NCBI GenBank assembly: GCA_903913315.1
Contig: CAIWKX010000200.1
Location: 1-64,000, forward strand
DNA from: an uncultured Bacteroidota bacterium
GTDB taxonomy: Bacteria > Bacteroidota > Bacteroidia > Flavobacteriales > Flavobacteriaceae
DNA length: 64,000 nt
Reading direction: 5' to 3'
Under the pieces are notes generated by a model. That model did no database searches. It was not told the origin of the DNA and saw only the letters and a program-made list of their open reading frames with translations. Both the position numbers and the translations under genes were made by a program. This document shows, in pieces, positions 17,198 through 26,247 of the stretch. Position 1 is the stretch's first letter; every line of letters begins with the position of its first letter.

Positions 17198-18598
17198 ATG
17201 ACTTACAACGATACAATTGTTGCTTTGGCAACGCCATCGGGTGCTGGTGCTGTGGCTATTATTCGTATGTCTGGAAAGGATGCGATTACCATTGCTTCAA
17301 ATGTATTTCAATCGGTTTCAGGAAAGGATATCACCCAACAGAAAACCCATACAATTCATTTGGGAACAATAGTAGAGGATGCAAAAATTTACGATCAGGT
17401 GCTTATTTCTATATTCAAAAACCCTAATTCTTATACAGGTGAAGACGTAATTGAAATATCATGCCACGGCTCGACCTTTATTCAGCAGCAAATTATTCAG
17501 TTACTACTTCGCCAAGGATGTCGAATGGCACAAGCAGGTGAATTTACATTAAGAGCCTTCTTAAATGCTAAACTTGATTTATCGCAAGCGGAAGCTGTTG
17601 CTGATTTAATTTCATCCGATAATGAAGCTTCTCATCAAATTGCTATGCAACAAATGCGTGGCGGTTTTAGCAGTGAAATTGCAAAACTTCGTGAAGAATT
17701 AGTAAACTTCGCCTCATTAATTGAATTAGAATTAGACTTCGCTGAAGAAGATGTAGAATTTGCCGATAGAATGCAATTCCATGATTTATTAAATCGAATT
17801 GAATTTGTTTTAAAAAGATTAATTGACTCCTTTGCGGTTGGTAACGTAATCAAAAACGGAATTCCTGTAGCTATTGTTGGTGAACCTAATGTTGGGAAAT
17901 CAACACTACTGAATGCATTACTAAATGAAGAACGCGCTATCGTATCCGAAATTGCAGGAACTACAAGAGATACTATAGAAGACGAATTGATTATTGGAGG
18001 TATTGGTTTCCGATTTATTGATACAGCCGGAATTCGTGAAACAAAAGATGTAGTAGAAAGCATTGGTATCAAAAAGACTTTTGAGAAGATGGAACAGGCT
18101 CAAGTAGTAATCCTTTTACTAGACGCAAAAGAAGTACAAGTTTCAGGTATAAAGTTTCAGGTTGAAATTGAGAAAATAAAAAACAAATTTCCTCAAAAAC
18201 CACTCGTAGTCGTAATTAACAAAGTTGATTTGTTATCAAAAGACGATGTTGAAACGATACGACAACAACTTGAAACTTTAAACATCAAACTTCAAACCAT
18301 TTCTGCCAAAAACAAAATAGGTATTGATGATTTAAAAAATCACTTACTTTCATTCGTCAACACTGGTGCGCTTCGCAATAACGAAACCATTGTGACCAAT
18401 ACAAGACATTATGACTCTCTGTTGAAGGCATTAGAAGAAATCCAGAAAGTGAAATTCGGATTGACTAGTAATCTCTCTTCCGACCTTATGGCAATTGACA
18501 TTCGACAAGCATTGTACTATTTTGGAGAGATTACTGGCGAAGTGACCAACGACGAATTATTAGGCAATATCTTCGCGAACTTCTGTATCGGCAAATAA
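17198..18598 (+). CDS. mnmE: tRNA modification GTPase MnmE
   Basis: 466 residues, full length. An N-terminal tetrahydrofolate-binding domain (about 1-120) is followed by a helical domain that carries the inserted G domain: G1 GEPNVGKST (about residue 227), G3 DTAG (about 273) and G4 NKVD (about 340). The C terminus is the diagnostic CIGK. With MnmG it installs the aminomethyl-type group on U34 of several tRNAs. The mnmD methyltransferase for a later step of the same modification lies at 42731-43420. Confidence 0.97.
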   Translation: MTYNDTIVALATPSGAGAVAIIRMSGKDAITIASNVFQSVSGKDITQQKTHTIHLGTIVEDAKIYDQVLISIFKNPNSYTGEDVIEISCHGSTFIQQQIIQLLLRQGCRMAQAGEFTLRAFLNAKLDLSQAEAVADLISSDNEASHQIAMQQMRGGFSSEIAKLREELVNFASLIELELDFAEEDVEFADRMQFHDLLNRIEFVLKRLIDSFAVGNVIKNGIPVAIVGEPNVGKSTLLNALLNEERAIVSEIAGTTRDTIEDELIIGGIGFRFIDTAGIRETKDVVESIGIKKTFEKMEQAQVVILLLDAKEVQVSGIKFQVEIEKIKNKFPQKPLVVVINKVDLLSKDDVETIRQQLETLNIKLQTISAKNKIGIDDLKNHLLSFVNTGALRNNETIVTNTRHYDSLLKALEEIQKVKFGLTSNLSSDLMAIDIRQALYYFGEITGEVTNDELLGNIFANFCIGK

Positions 18599-18715
18599 TA
18601 TTTTAATGCTTTTGAAGTCTACTAATTTGCTTATCAACAAAGAGCATTCCTACAATATTCATTAAAATTAAACTAAAACATATTTCAAAAATGTCGTATT
18701 TAATTTTATTTTAAA

Positions 18716-18723
18716 TACTTTTG
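18716..18723 (+). promoter_or_regulatory. -7 element TACTTTTG of the TlpA-like gene
   Basis: Exact TAnnTTTG match followed by CC, 25 bp upstream of the ATG; no clear TTTG at -33. Confidence 0.5.
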
Positions 18724-18748
18724 CCAAAATTTTAAACACATACTTATA

Positions 18749-19903
18749 ATGAAAAAAATAGTTTTTTTAGCACTTCTTGCTCTAACGATTTTTAGCTGTA
18801 GCAAAGTGAAAAAAGGAGAATATCTTATTTCTGGTAAAGCAAAAGGAATTGCCGATGGTAAAATGGTAGTTCTTAAAAAACAAAATGATTTTGGAATAGT
18901 TATGAAACTTGACTCAGCCAAAGTAAAAGACGGGAAATTTGAACTTAAAGGAAAAGTTAAAGAACCTAATATAATTGCCTTATTCATACAAGGAATGCAA
19001 CAACCAATTCCTTTTATTCTTGAAACTGGAGAAATTGATATTAAAGTAGATAAAGATAGTATTTGGAAATCAGAAATTGGTGGAACTTCAAATAATGAGT
19101 ACTTTCAAAAATTCAATATTAAATTGAATTCTATCCAAAAGAAAATGATGGCTTTCCAAAAAAAGAACATGAAAAAATTCATGGACGCTCAACAGAAAAA
19201 AGACATGGCTACTGTTGAAAAATTGAAAAAAGAAAATAGTGCCTTTGAAAAAGAACGAGAAGATTTTATGAACAAATATCCCGAACAAAATAAAGATTCA
19301 TATATCTCTTTATTATTAGTTCAAAATATGTTTAATTCTCCTACATTCGAAATCAATAAAGCAAAAAAAACATACAACAATTTAGATGCTGCTCTTAAAG
19401 CAACTAAAATTGGTAAAGACATCGAAACTAAAATAAAAACTATTGAAAACAATCATAAAATTCAAACTGCTCCTATAGTATTCGCCGAAGTGGGAAAACC
19501 TGCTCCTGAATTCTCAGCTAAAAATCCGCAAGGTGCAGGAGTGTCTTTAAAACAATCATTAGGAAAAGTAACTATTATTGACTTTTGGGCTTCATGGTGT
19601 GGACCGTGTAGAAAAGAAATGCCTAATGTAGTAGCATTATACAATGAATTACATAGTAAAGGATTAAACATTATTGGAGTATCTTTAGACAAAGATTTAA
19701 CCAAATGGAATGATGCAATTGCCAAAGATAAAATTACTTGGACTCAAGTTTCTAATCTAAAAGAATGGGAAGAACCAATTGCAAAACAATATGGTGTACA
19801 ACAAATTCCAACTACCTTTATTTTAGATGCATCAGGTAAAATTGTTGCAAAAGACTTACGAGGAGAAGAATTAAAAGCAAAAGTGCTAGAACTTTTAAAA
19901 TAA
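18749..19903 (+). CDS. TlpA-like thiol-disulfide oxidoreductase lipoprotein with DUF4369
   Basis: 384 residues. The N terminus is a lipoprotein signal with lipobox-like LTIFSCSK (Cys at about 17). A DUF4369 domain spans about residues 22-115, a Lys/Glu-rich helical segment about 120-235, and a thioredoxin fold about 245-384 with the redox motif WASWCGPC. A cis-Pro region (QIPTTFI) follows. It is probably anchored in the outer or inner membrane facing the periplasm and reduces or isomerises disulfides. This domain order is common in Bacteroidota. Confidence 0.9.
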   Translation: MKKIVFLALLALTIFSCSKVKKGEYLISGKAKGIADGKMVVLKKQNDFGIVMKLDSAKVKDGKFELKGKVKEPNIIALFIQGMQQPIPFILETGEIDIKVDKDSIWKSEIGGTSNNEYFQKFNIKLNSIQKKMMAFQKKNMKKFMDAQQKKDMATVEKLKKENSAFEKEREDFMNKYPEQNKDSYISLLLVQNMFNSPTFEINKAKKTYNNLDAALKATKIGKDIETKIKTIENNHKIQTAPIVFAEVGKPAPEFSAKNPQGAGVSLKQSLGKVTIIDFWASWCGPCRKEMPNVVALYNELHSKGLNIIGVSLDKDLTKWNDAIAKDKITWTQVSNLKEWEEPIAKQYGVQQIPTTFILDASGKIVAKDLRGEELKAKVLELLK

Positions 19904-19933
19904 ATAATAATACAATTGATTTCATAACATTTA

Positions 19934-19958
19934 AAAAATCTCCCAATGGGAGATTTTT
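19934..19958 (+). terminator. Terminator of the TlpA-like gene
   Basis: AAAATCTCCC and GGGAGATTTT pair around a three-base loop, followed by a T-rich tract. Confidence 0.85.
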
Positions 19959-19959
19959 A

Positions 19960-20368
19960 TTTTTACTTGGTAATGCAATTTAATTTTAATATTTGAAAAT
20001 ATATTTAACATTGTAGCTATAATTATTTAGCTCTACTTGAAATACCAGGTTCAAAGACTAATTTTTCTTGCAAAATAATTGATGATGTGATTTTAATTAT
20101 TAGTAAATAAAACAGAAGGAAAAAAGTGAACAAAATAAAGCGATATAAAAACCTTTAATGCTATCATTTATATTTAATCTTACAATTAATTTCTCTTTTT
20201 AAAAATAACTAAAAACCTATTAAGCTATTAGTAATCTTAACTTTCGCCTAAAATTATAAACATTTTTAAAAACATTTTTGCATCTACAATCTTTTAATAT
20301 ATTTTTACCCAAACTCTGAGATTAACAACACATTATGTAAACTTAAATAGTCAAGAGTAATATTGAAA
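19960..20368. other. AT-rich intergenic stretch, no gene seen
   Basis: About 400 bp between a terminator and the PAS kinase gene, with stops in all frames. TAACTTTCGCC at 20238-20248 and CATTTTTGC near 20273-20281 are each one mismatch from a -7 promoter element and could start the kinase transcript, leaving a long leader. I see no RNA gene or repeat here. Confidence 0.4.
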
Positions 20369-21508
20369 ATGGAAGATGAAAATAACATCAACTCGGTAGC
20401 ACTATTAGTTTCAGACCATGTCGCAGCCATGTTAGCCTATTGGGATAGCAATTTGGTTTGCCGATACGCTAATGCAGCTTATAGAGAATGGTTTGGGAAA
20501 ACTAGAGAAGAAATGGTTGGCAAAATGACCCTTCAACAATTATTAGGTTCAATTTTTGAAAAAAATCTACCATATATTACTGGCGTATTAAAAGGAGAAA
20601 AACAATTTTTTGAGCGTGCTATAACCTTACCCTCTGGTGAACTAAGATTTACTTCAGCAAATTATTATCCTGATATTGTAAAAGGTGAAGTTCGAGGCTT
20701 TTTTGTCTATGTGTCAGACATCACTCCTATCAAACTCCTAAAGCATGATTTAATCAAATCGAACGAGATGATTAGTGAGCAAAATAAACGTTTATTGAAT
20801 TTTGCCAATGTTATCTCTCACAATCTTAAAAACTATTCTAATGGTTTTACTGGGATGTTAGAATTGCTGGGAGAAACCAAGCATTCTGAAGATCAAATTG
20901 AAATCATTAATCACTTAAAAAAAATTTCAAATAACTTTAATGAGACTATAAAAAATTTAAACGAAATAGTCCATGAAAAAAATATCAACAATATTGAACT
21001 AACGGCAATAAATTTATATGACTACATCATTACAGCAATGTCTGCATTAAGTTTAGAAATCGATGTTAGCAATGCAATTATAAAAAATAATGTTGACGAA
21101 CATACAATTATTATGGGTAATTCAGCCTATGTAGAAAGTATTTTAGTTAACTTTCTAAGCAATGCTATTAAATACAAACATCCCGATAGAGACCCAATTA
21201 TAGAATTCAGTTGTGTTGCCAATAATAAAGAAGTCATTTTAACTATTGCTGACAACGGGAAAGGAATTAATTTAAACGAACACGGTAAAGAAATTTTTGA
21301 AATGTATAAAACGTTTCATGGGAATAACGACGCACAGGGAATTGGTTTATATATCACTAAATATCATATAGAAGTAATGGGTGGATATGTGCAAGTCGAA
21401 AGTGAAGAAAATATTGGTAGTAAATTTATCGTACACTTGAGTGCTACAGATAGTAATTCTCATAACATTGGTGTTGTAACCAATAAACTTGACCCTTGGC
21501 ATAATTAA
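20369..21508 (+). CDS. PAS-domain sensor histidine kinase
   Basis: 379 residues. An N-terminal PAS domain (about 15-125, with YANAAYREWFG and a PAC-like VSDITPIK end) is followed by a dimerisation domain with the H-box VISHNLKNYSNG (His near residue 150) and a HATPase domain: N box NFLSNAIKYK (about 265), G1 ADNGKGIN (about 296) and G2 GIGLYITK (about 325). No membrane segment is present, so it senses a cytoplasmic cue. No response regulator is adjacent. The frame begins two codons earlier at a TTG, but the ATG at 20369 is the likelier start. Confidence 0.88.
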   Translation: MEDENNINSVALLVSDHVAAMLAYWDSNLVCRYANAAYREWFGKTREEMVGKMTLQQLLGSIFEKNLPYITGVLKGEKQFFERAITLPSGELRFTSANYYPDIVKGEVRGFFVYVSDITPIKLLKHDLIKSNEMISEQNKRLLNFANVISHNLKNYSNGFTGMLELLGETKHSEDQIEIINHLKKISNNFNETIKNLNEIVHEKNINNIELTAINLYDYIITAMSALSLEIDVSNAIIKNNVDEHTIIMGNSAYVESILVNFLSNAIKYKHPDRDPIIEFSCVANNKEVILTIADNGKGINLNEHGKEIFEMYKTFHGNNDAQGIGLYITKYHIEVMGGYVQVESEENIGSKFIVHLSATDSNSHNIGVVTNKLDPWHN

Positions 21509-21675
21509 TTTTCCGCAGTTTGCTTGTCTTTTTATAAATAGTGACTTACTAATCCGACAAAAAAGAGTTCAAATCAGTTTCTATACTATCACCTTTGATG
21601 ATAACTCCAAATTAGACAAAAGAAATTAGATAAACATTTTTTTTAGACACTCTAGATTGAACTTTTTTCATTTGA

Positions 21676-21998
21676 ATAACAGGTTATATTTTTTACATTG
21701 TCTTTTTAATGTTTGTTCCATCAGCAATAATAGGATGGATTATTACTCCAATAGTAACAATCTTTACATTTTGGGTTTTGATAAAAAAATATCATCAATT
21801 TCCCTTCTATACTAACTTATCTTTAGAGTTATTTGGATACATCTTGCCATTATTCTTAATTAATTCTTATCGTAAAAGTTTTTAATCCAGAAAATGGTTA
21901 CTATAAACCAGATGTTTATCATTATTATTCCTTAACCTTTATACTACCTATTTATTAGAAAGTCTAAACAAAAGGTCAATGAAGAAAAAATAGTTTAG
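21676..21998 (+). pseudogene. Decayed small membrane-protein gene
   Basis: Three consecutive frames together read like one protein. A hydrophobic first part contains FVPSAIIGWIITPIVT and FGYILPLFLINSY (ATG at 21709, stop at 21883-21885). It continues one base out of frame as VFNPENGYYKPDVYHYYS, then after a second shift as IRKSKQKVNEEKIV and a stop at 21996-21998. Membrane segments followed by a charged tail make a plausible original. I do not recognise the family. The first part alone (58 codons) could still be translated. Confidence 0.4.
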
Positions 21999-22063
21999 TA
22001 CAAAACCATAAAAACAAGAATAGCAGGTATTTGTGGCTCTTTTATTCAATTAATGACCAAAGT

Positions 22064-22738
22064 CTATTCTTCTATATTTTTATTTTTCTGATCAATATCA
22101 TATATAAAATGAGTTAATTCCTTGGTGAATTCATCCAATTCGATAACACTAGTTTTATAAAAATTAACAATCTCAACTAGTTCTTCCTGCGATATGTCAT
22201 ACTCATCTTCAACTATACTCATTAACCCAACTAAATTGGTAACTGGTTTTCTGACTTTATGAGAAATGATATGCAACATTTCTTCAATAGATGCAGTATG
22301 TCTCTTTGCTATTTCTTCTTTCCGTTTCTTTTCAGTAATATCAGATCGCAACGAAAAATATTGAATCGTTTTTCCATCATTATCTTTAATGGGCAAAACG
22401 GTAGTATCAACCCAATAAAAAGTTCCATCTTTTGCCGTATTTTTTACTTCACCATGCCAAGCAAATCCAGACCCAATGGTTCTCCACATTTCTGCAAAAA
22501 AATCTTTAGAATGGTATCCTGAATTAATTAAGCTATGATTCTGACCAATTAACTCACTTTCAGTATACTTCGAAATTTCACAAAATATTTGATTAACATA
22601 AATTATTTTCCCTTTTGTATCAGTAATAGAACAAATAATATTATAATCGACCGCTTGCTGATAGGCAGCAAGCAGTCGTTGCATTTCTATTTTAGTTTGG
22701 GTATTTATGTTAAAAGGCTCTTGCATTTTAATTCTCAT
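22064..22738 (-). CDS. PAS domain protein with kinase dimerisation helix but no ATPase domain
   Basis: 224 residues. A PAS/PAC domain (about 30-145; INSGYHSKDFF, KDGTFYWVDTT, RSDITEKK) is closely related to the two PAS repeats of the kinase at 29523-31028. It is followed by a histidine-kinase type helix with HIISHKVRKPVTNL (His near 160), but the protein ends before any ATP-binding domain. It may act as a dimerisation partner, a phosphate acceptor or a decoy, or be a truncated kinase. The only sequence downstream is the degraded gene above, which does not encode an ATPase domain. Confidence 0.8.
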   Translation of the reverse strand: MRIKMQEPFNINTQTKIEMQRLLAAYQQAVDYNIICSITDTKGKIIYVNQIFCEISKYTESELIGQNHSLINSGYHSKDFFAEMWRTIGSGFAWHGEVKNTAKDGTFYWVDTTVLPIKDNDGKTIQYFSLRSDITEKKRKEEIAKRHTASIEEMLHIISHKVRKPVTNLVGLMSIVEDEYDISQEELVEIVNFYKTSVIELDEFTKELTHFIYDIDQKNKNIEE

Positions 22739-22776
22739 TAAACAAGATAATAATTTTATAAAGAGATTTATTTTTG

Positions 22777-22784
22777 CAAACGTA
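22777..22784 (-). promoter_or_regulatory. -7 element TACGTTTGC for the PAS gene
   Basis: Exact TAnnTTTGC match on the minus strand, 39 bp upstream of the PAS gene start. Confidence 0.5.
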
Positions 22785-23144
22785 CTACTATTTCATCCAT
22801 TTTCATAAAAATGCACTTAAACAATTCTTAATTATAAATTAAAAATTCCATAACAAAAACAGCAAAAAAATGAGTAAATTTAGAAAAAAAGAACATAATA
22901 TTATTTTTACATTACTTTAAATCAGATTTTTGTTTAACTAAATATAGTAATACTGCTTATTATTTAGCTAGCAATTTTTATAAAAAATAGTAAGTTCAAT
23001 CAATCACCTTCAAGAAATGTAAATCCAAATTTCAACTAAACAACTTCTTAATCATTAATAATCATCCGATTAATTAAAGCATATTGATTAATGATAAGTT
23101 TTATTTAACTATCTACTAAACCAAAACATAAAATTAAAAAATAC
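22785..23144. other. AT-rich divergent intergenic region
   Basis: About 360 bp with no open frame of note. It holds an imperfect inverted repeat at about 23048-23097 (ATCATTAATAATCA against TTGATTAATGAT), of unknown role. The well-formed operators of the MarR gene lie just to its right. Confidence 0.35.
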
Positions 23145-23185
23145 TATGCATGCATAAAATTTAACATAATTAGTATGCATGCATA
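23145..23185. promoter_or_regulatory. Two identical palindromes TATGCATGCATA, likely MarR operators
   Basis: TATGCATGCATA occurs at 23145-23156 and 23174-23185, centres 29 bp apart. The second covers the position of the -33 element relative to the TATCTTTG at 23198-23205, so a bound repressor would block the promoter. This fits autoregulation by the MarR-family protein encoded 40 bp downstream, and perhaps control of the whole fatty-acid operon. Confidence 0.6.
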
Positions 23186-23197
23186 ATAAAAATTATA

Positions 23198-23205
23198 TAT
23201 CTTTG
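23198..23205 (+). promoter_or_regulatory. -7 element TATCTTTG of the marR-fad operon
   Basis: Exact match to TAnnTTTG, 20 bp upstream of the MarR start codon; the -33 position falls inside a palindromic operator. Confidence 0.65.
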
Positions 23206-23225
23206 AAATCGTTATAGTAAAAAAC

Positions 23226-23657
23226 ATGAAGGACAAAACCATAGATTATATACTTCGCGCAACTTGGCAAGCGGTGTCAAGAATGTACAATGAAGAAGCC
23301 TCAAAATTTGAAGGTTCAATGGCTATTGGGTTTGCACTATTAAGTATTGACAAAGAAGATGGCACTCCATCAACCTACATTAGCAACCGTATGGGAATGG
23401 AACCAACTTCATTAACAAGAACACTAAAAACCTTAGAAGAAAAAGGATTAATAACACGAAAGAAAAATCCTGAAGACGGCAGAGGTGTACTTATATCATT
23501 AACAGATTTAGGTAAAGAAATGAGAGGTAAATCTAAAGAAACAGTACTAAAATTCAACGAAACTATAAAGAATAACATCTCAGAAGAAAAACTAAACCAC
23601 TTTATGGAAGTTGCTGAAGTGATTAATGACTTAATAACAGAGAAAAAAATATTTTAA
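23226..23657 (+). CDS. MarR family transcriptional regulator
   Basis: 143 residues, the usual MarR size. The winged helix covers about residues 50-105: recognition helix SLTRTLKTLEEKGLI and wing RKKNPEDGRGVLISLTD with the conserved Asp-Gly-Arg. Flanking helices at both ends form the dimer interface. It heads a run of three beta-oxidation genes on the same strand, so its ligand is probably an acyl-CoA or fatty acid. In Bacillus the equivalent fadNAE operon is under a TetR-type FadR, so a MarR in this role would be an analogous solution. Confidence 0.92.
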   Translation: MKDKTIDYILRATWQAVSRMYNEEASKFEGSMAIGFALLSIDKEDGTPSTYISNRMGMEPTSLTRTLKTLEEKGLITRKKNPEDGRGVLISLTDLGKEMRGKSKETVLKFNETIKNNISEEKLNHFMEVAEVINDLITEKKIF

Positions 23658-23766
23658 TTTAAGAATACAGAACAATGAATATAGAATAAAGACTATAGAG
23701 GCTGAACAAGACTGAGAAAAGTCTATTTTCTATTCTCTATTTTCTATTCTCTTTAAAAAGAAAAAC

Positions 23767-26157
23767 ATGAAAAGAATAATCAAAAAAGTGGCAGTCGTAG
23801 GCTCAGGAATCATGGGGTCAGGAATCGCATGCCATTTTGCTAACATTGGTGTGGAAGTATTGCTTTTGGATATCATGCCAAACTTACTTACAGAAACAGA
23901 AGAAAAAAAAGGATTGACTTTAGAAAGCAAAGTCGTTCGCAATCGTTTAGTGAATGACCATTTGGCAAATGCCCTAAAATCAAACCCCTCTCCTATTTAT
24001 AGCCAAAAGTTTGCTAGTAGAATCACAACAGGCAACACCAAGGATGATATGGCTAAAATTGCCACTTGTGATTGGATCATTGAGGTAGTTGTTGAGCGTT
24101 TAGACATCAAGAAATTGATATTCGAACAAATCGATAAATTCCGTAAACCAGGTACTTTAGTAACTTCAAATACTTCAGGTATTCCTATTAAGTTTATGAG
24201 TGAAGGAAGAAGTGACGATTTTCAATCACATTTTTGTGGCACACATTTCTTCAACCCTGCACGCTATTTGAAATTATTCGAAATCATTCCAGGACCAAAA
24301 ACAACTTCTGATGTACTAGAGTTCTTGACCAACTATGGGGCACAATATTTAGGTAAAACTTCTGTTGTTGCTAAAGATACACCAGCATTCATTGGAAACC
24401 GCATTGGAATTTTCGGAATTCAAAGTTTATTCCATTTGGTCAAAGAAATGGGATTAACCATTGAAGAAGTAGATAAACTAACAGGACCAGTGATTGGTCG
24501 CCCAAAATCAGCTACTTTCAGAACAGTCGATGTAGTTGGATTAGATACTTTGGTTCATGTAGCCAACGGTTTGTATGAAGGTTGCCCAAATGATGAAGCA
24601 CACGATTTATTCAAACTACCTGATTTCATCAACAAAATGATGGAAAACAAATGGCTAGGAAGCAAAACTGGTCAAGGATTTTACAAAAAAGAAGGCAAAG
24701 AAATTCTATCTTTAGACTTAGATACATTAGAATACAGAGCGGCTAAAAAAGCCTCATTTGCAACTTTAGAATTGACTAAAACCATCGATAAACCCATTGA
24801 TAGATTCAAAGTTTTAGTAAAAGGAAAAGACAAAGCTGGTGAATTCTACAGAAAGAACTTCGCAGCCATGTTTGCTTATTGTTCCAATAGAGTTCCAGAA
24901 ATAACAGACGAGTTCTACAAAATTGACGATGCTATGAAAGCAGGTTTTGGTTGGGAAAACGGACCGTTTGAAATCTGGGATGCTATTGGAGTAGAAAAAG
25001 CTATTGAGTTAATGAAAACTGAAGGCTACGAACCAGCAGCTTGGGTTAACGAAATGCTAGCTTCAGGAAACACATCTTTCTATACCGTTAAAAATGGTGC
25101 AACACACTTCTATAACATCGGAACAAAATCTCAAGAAAAAATACCTGGACAAGATGCGTATATCCTATTAGATAACATCCGTGAAAGTCATAAAGTTTGG
25201 GGGAACTCAGATGCTACAGTTTTCGACTTAGGAGATGGTATCATAAATTTAGAATTCCATTCGAAAATGAATACCATTGGTGGTGGCGTATTAACCGCTA
25301 TCAACAAAGCCATCGATTTAGCAGAAAAAGAATACCGCGGATTGGTTATCGGAAACCAAGGAACTAATTTCTCTGTAGGTGCCAACATCGGAATGATTTT
25401 CATGATGGCAGTAGAACAAGAATACGACGAATTGAACATGGCTATCAAAATGTTCCAAGACACTATGATGCGTGTACGTTATTCTGCAATTCCTGTCATA
25501 GTAGCCCCTCACGGAATGACCTTAGGTGGTGGTTGCGAAATGAGTATGCACGCCGACCGCGTAGTAGCTGCTGCTGAGACCTATATTGGTTTGGTAGAAT
25601 TTGGAGTAGGTGTAATTCCAGGGGGTGGTGGTTCTAAAGAAATGGCTTTGAGAGCTTCTGACCTATACCGTAAAAATGATGTCGAGTTGAATGTATTACA
25701 AGAAAACTTTCTTACTATAGGTATGGCAAAAGTAGCCACATCAGCTTACGAAGCTTTCGATTTGGGCATCTTGCAAAAAGGAAAAGATATTGTGGTAGTA
25801 AACAAAGACCGTCAAATTGCAGTAGCTAAACAAGTAGCATTACAGATGGCAGATCAAGGATACACACAACCTGTGAAAAGAACCGATATCAAAGTATTAG
25901 GCAAACAAGCATTAGGCATGTTCTTAGTAGGAACCAACCAAATGGTAGCCGGAAAATACATCTCAGAACATGACTTAAAAATTGCCAATAAACTTGCCTA
26001 TGTAATGGCAGGAGGCGATTTATCCGAACCAACATTAGTAAGTGAACAATACTTATTAGATATTGAACGTGAAGCTTTCTTGAGTTTATGTACTGAGAGA
26101 AAAACGTTGGAGAGAATTCAATTTATGTTGACTAAAGGAAAACCATTACGTAATTAA
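23767..26157 (+). CDS. fadN: 3-hydroxyacyl-CoA dehydrogenase / enoyl-CoA hydratase (FadN type)
   Basis: 796 residues. Domain order is dehydrogenase first, hydratase last, as in Bacillus FadN and opposite to E. coli FadB. The NAD-binding loop is VVGSGIMGSGIA (about residues 10-21), HFFNPARYLKLFEI follows (about 160), and the crotonase part has GGGCEMSMHADRV and GVIPGGGGSKEM (about 580-625). It catalyses hydration of enoyl-CoA and oxidation of 3-hydroxyacyl-CoA. The order marR-fadN-fadA-fadE on one strand makes a compact beta-oxidation operon. Confidence 0.93.
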   Translation: MKRIIKKVAVVGSGIMGSGIACHFANIGVEVLLLDIMPNLLTETEEKKGLTLESKVVRNRLVNDHLANALKSNPSPIYSQKFASRITTGNTKDDMAKIATCDWIIEVVVERLDIKKLIFEQIDKFRKPGTLVTSNTSGIPIKFMSEGRSDDFQSHFCGTHFFNPARYLKLFEIIPGPKTTSDVLEFLTNYGAQYLGKTSVVAKDTPAFIGNRIGIFGIQSLFHLVKEMGLTIEEVDKLTGPVIGRPKSATFRTVDVVGLDTLVHVANGLYEGCPNDEAHDLFKLPDFINKMMENKWLGSKTGQGFYKKEGKEILSLDLDTLEYRAAKKASFATLELTKTIDKPIDRFKVLVKGKDKAGEFYRKNFAAMFAYCSNRVPEITDEFYKIDDAMKAGFGWENGPFEIWDAIGVEKAIELMKTEGYEPAAWVNEMLASGNTSFYTVKNGATHFYNIGTKSQEKIPGQDAYILLDNIRESHKVWGNSDATVFDLGDGIINLEFHSKMNTIGGGVLTAINKAIDLAEKEYRGLVIGNQGTNFSVGANIGMIFMMAVEQEYDELNMAIKMFQDTMMRVRYSAIPVIVAPHGMTLGGGCEMSMHADRVVAAAETYIGLVEFGVGVIPGGGGSKEMALRASDLYRKNDVELNVLQENFLTIGMAKVATSAYEAFDLGILQKGKDIVVVNKDRQIAVAKQVALQMADQGYTQPVKRTDIKVLGKQALGMFLVGTNQMVAGKYISEHDLKIANKLAYVMAGGDLSEPTLVSEQYLLDIEREAFLSLCTERKTLERIQFMLTKGKPLRN

Positions 26158-26169
26158 AATATAGTAAGC

Positions 26170-26230
26170 AACACAGATTTAAGAAATCTAAAAAATTATA
26201 ATAATTTCTCTAATTTCTTACATCTGTGTT
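26170..26230. repeat. Intergenic hairpin element, copy 1
   Basis: AACACAGAT at 26170-26178 pairs with ATCTGTGTT at 26222-26230, and inner AAGAAAT pairs with ATTTCTT, giving a long hairpin between fadN and fadA. A second, clearly related copy lies between fadA and fadE. There is no T run, so it is not a simple terminator; an RNA-stability hairpin or a mobile REP-like element are both possible. Confidence 0.65.
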
Positions 26231-26247
26231 CCAAAAAACAAACAAAG

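Noticed and set aside
17635-18072. 145-codon minus-strand frame
   Set aside because: It is a Ser-rich shadow of mnmE; the plus strand encodes a complete conserved protein here.
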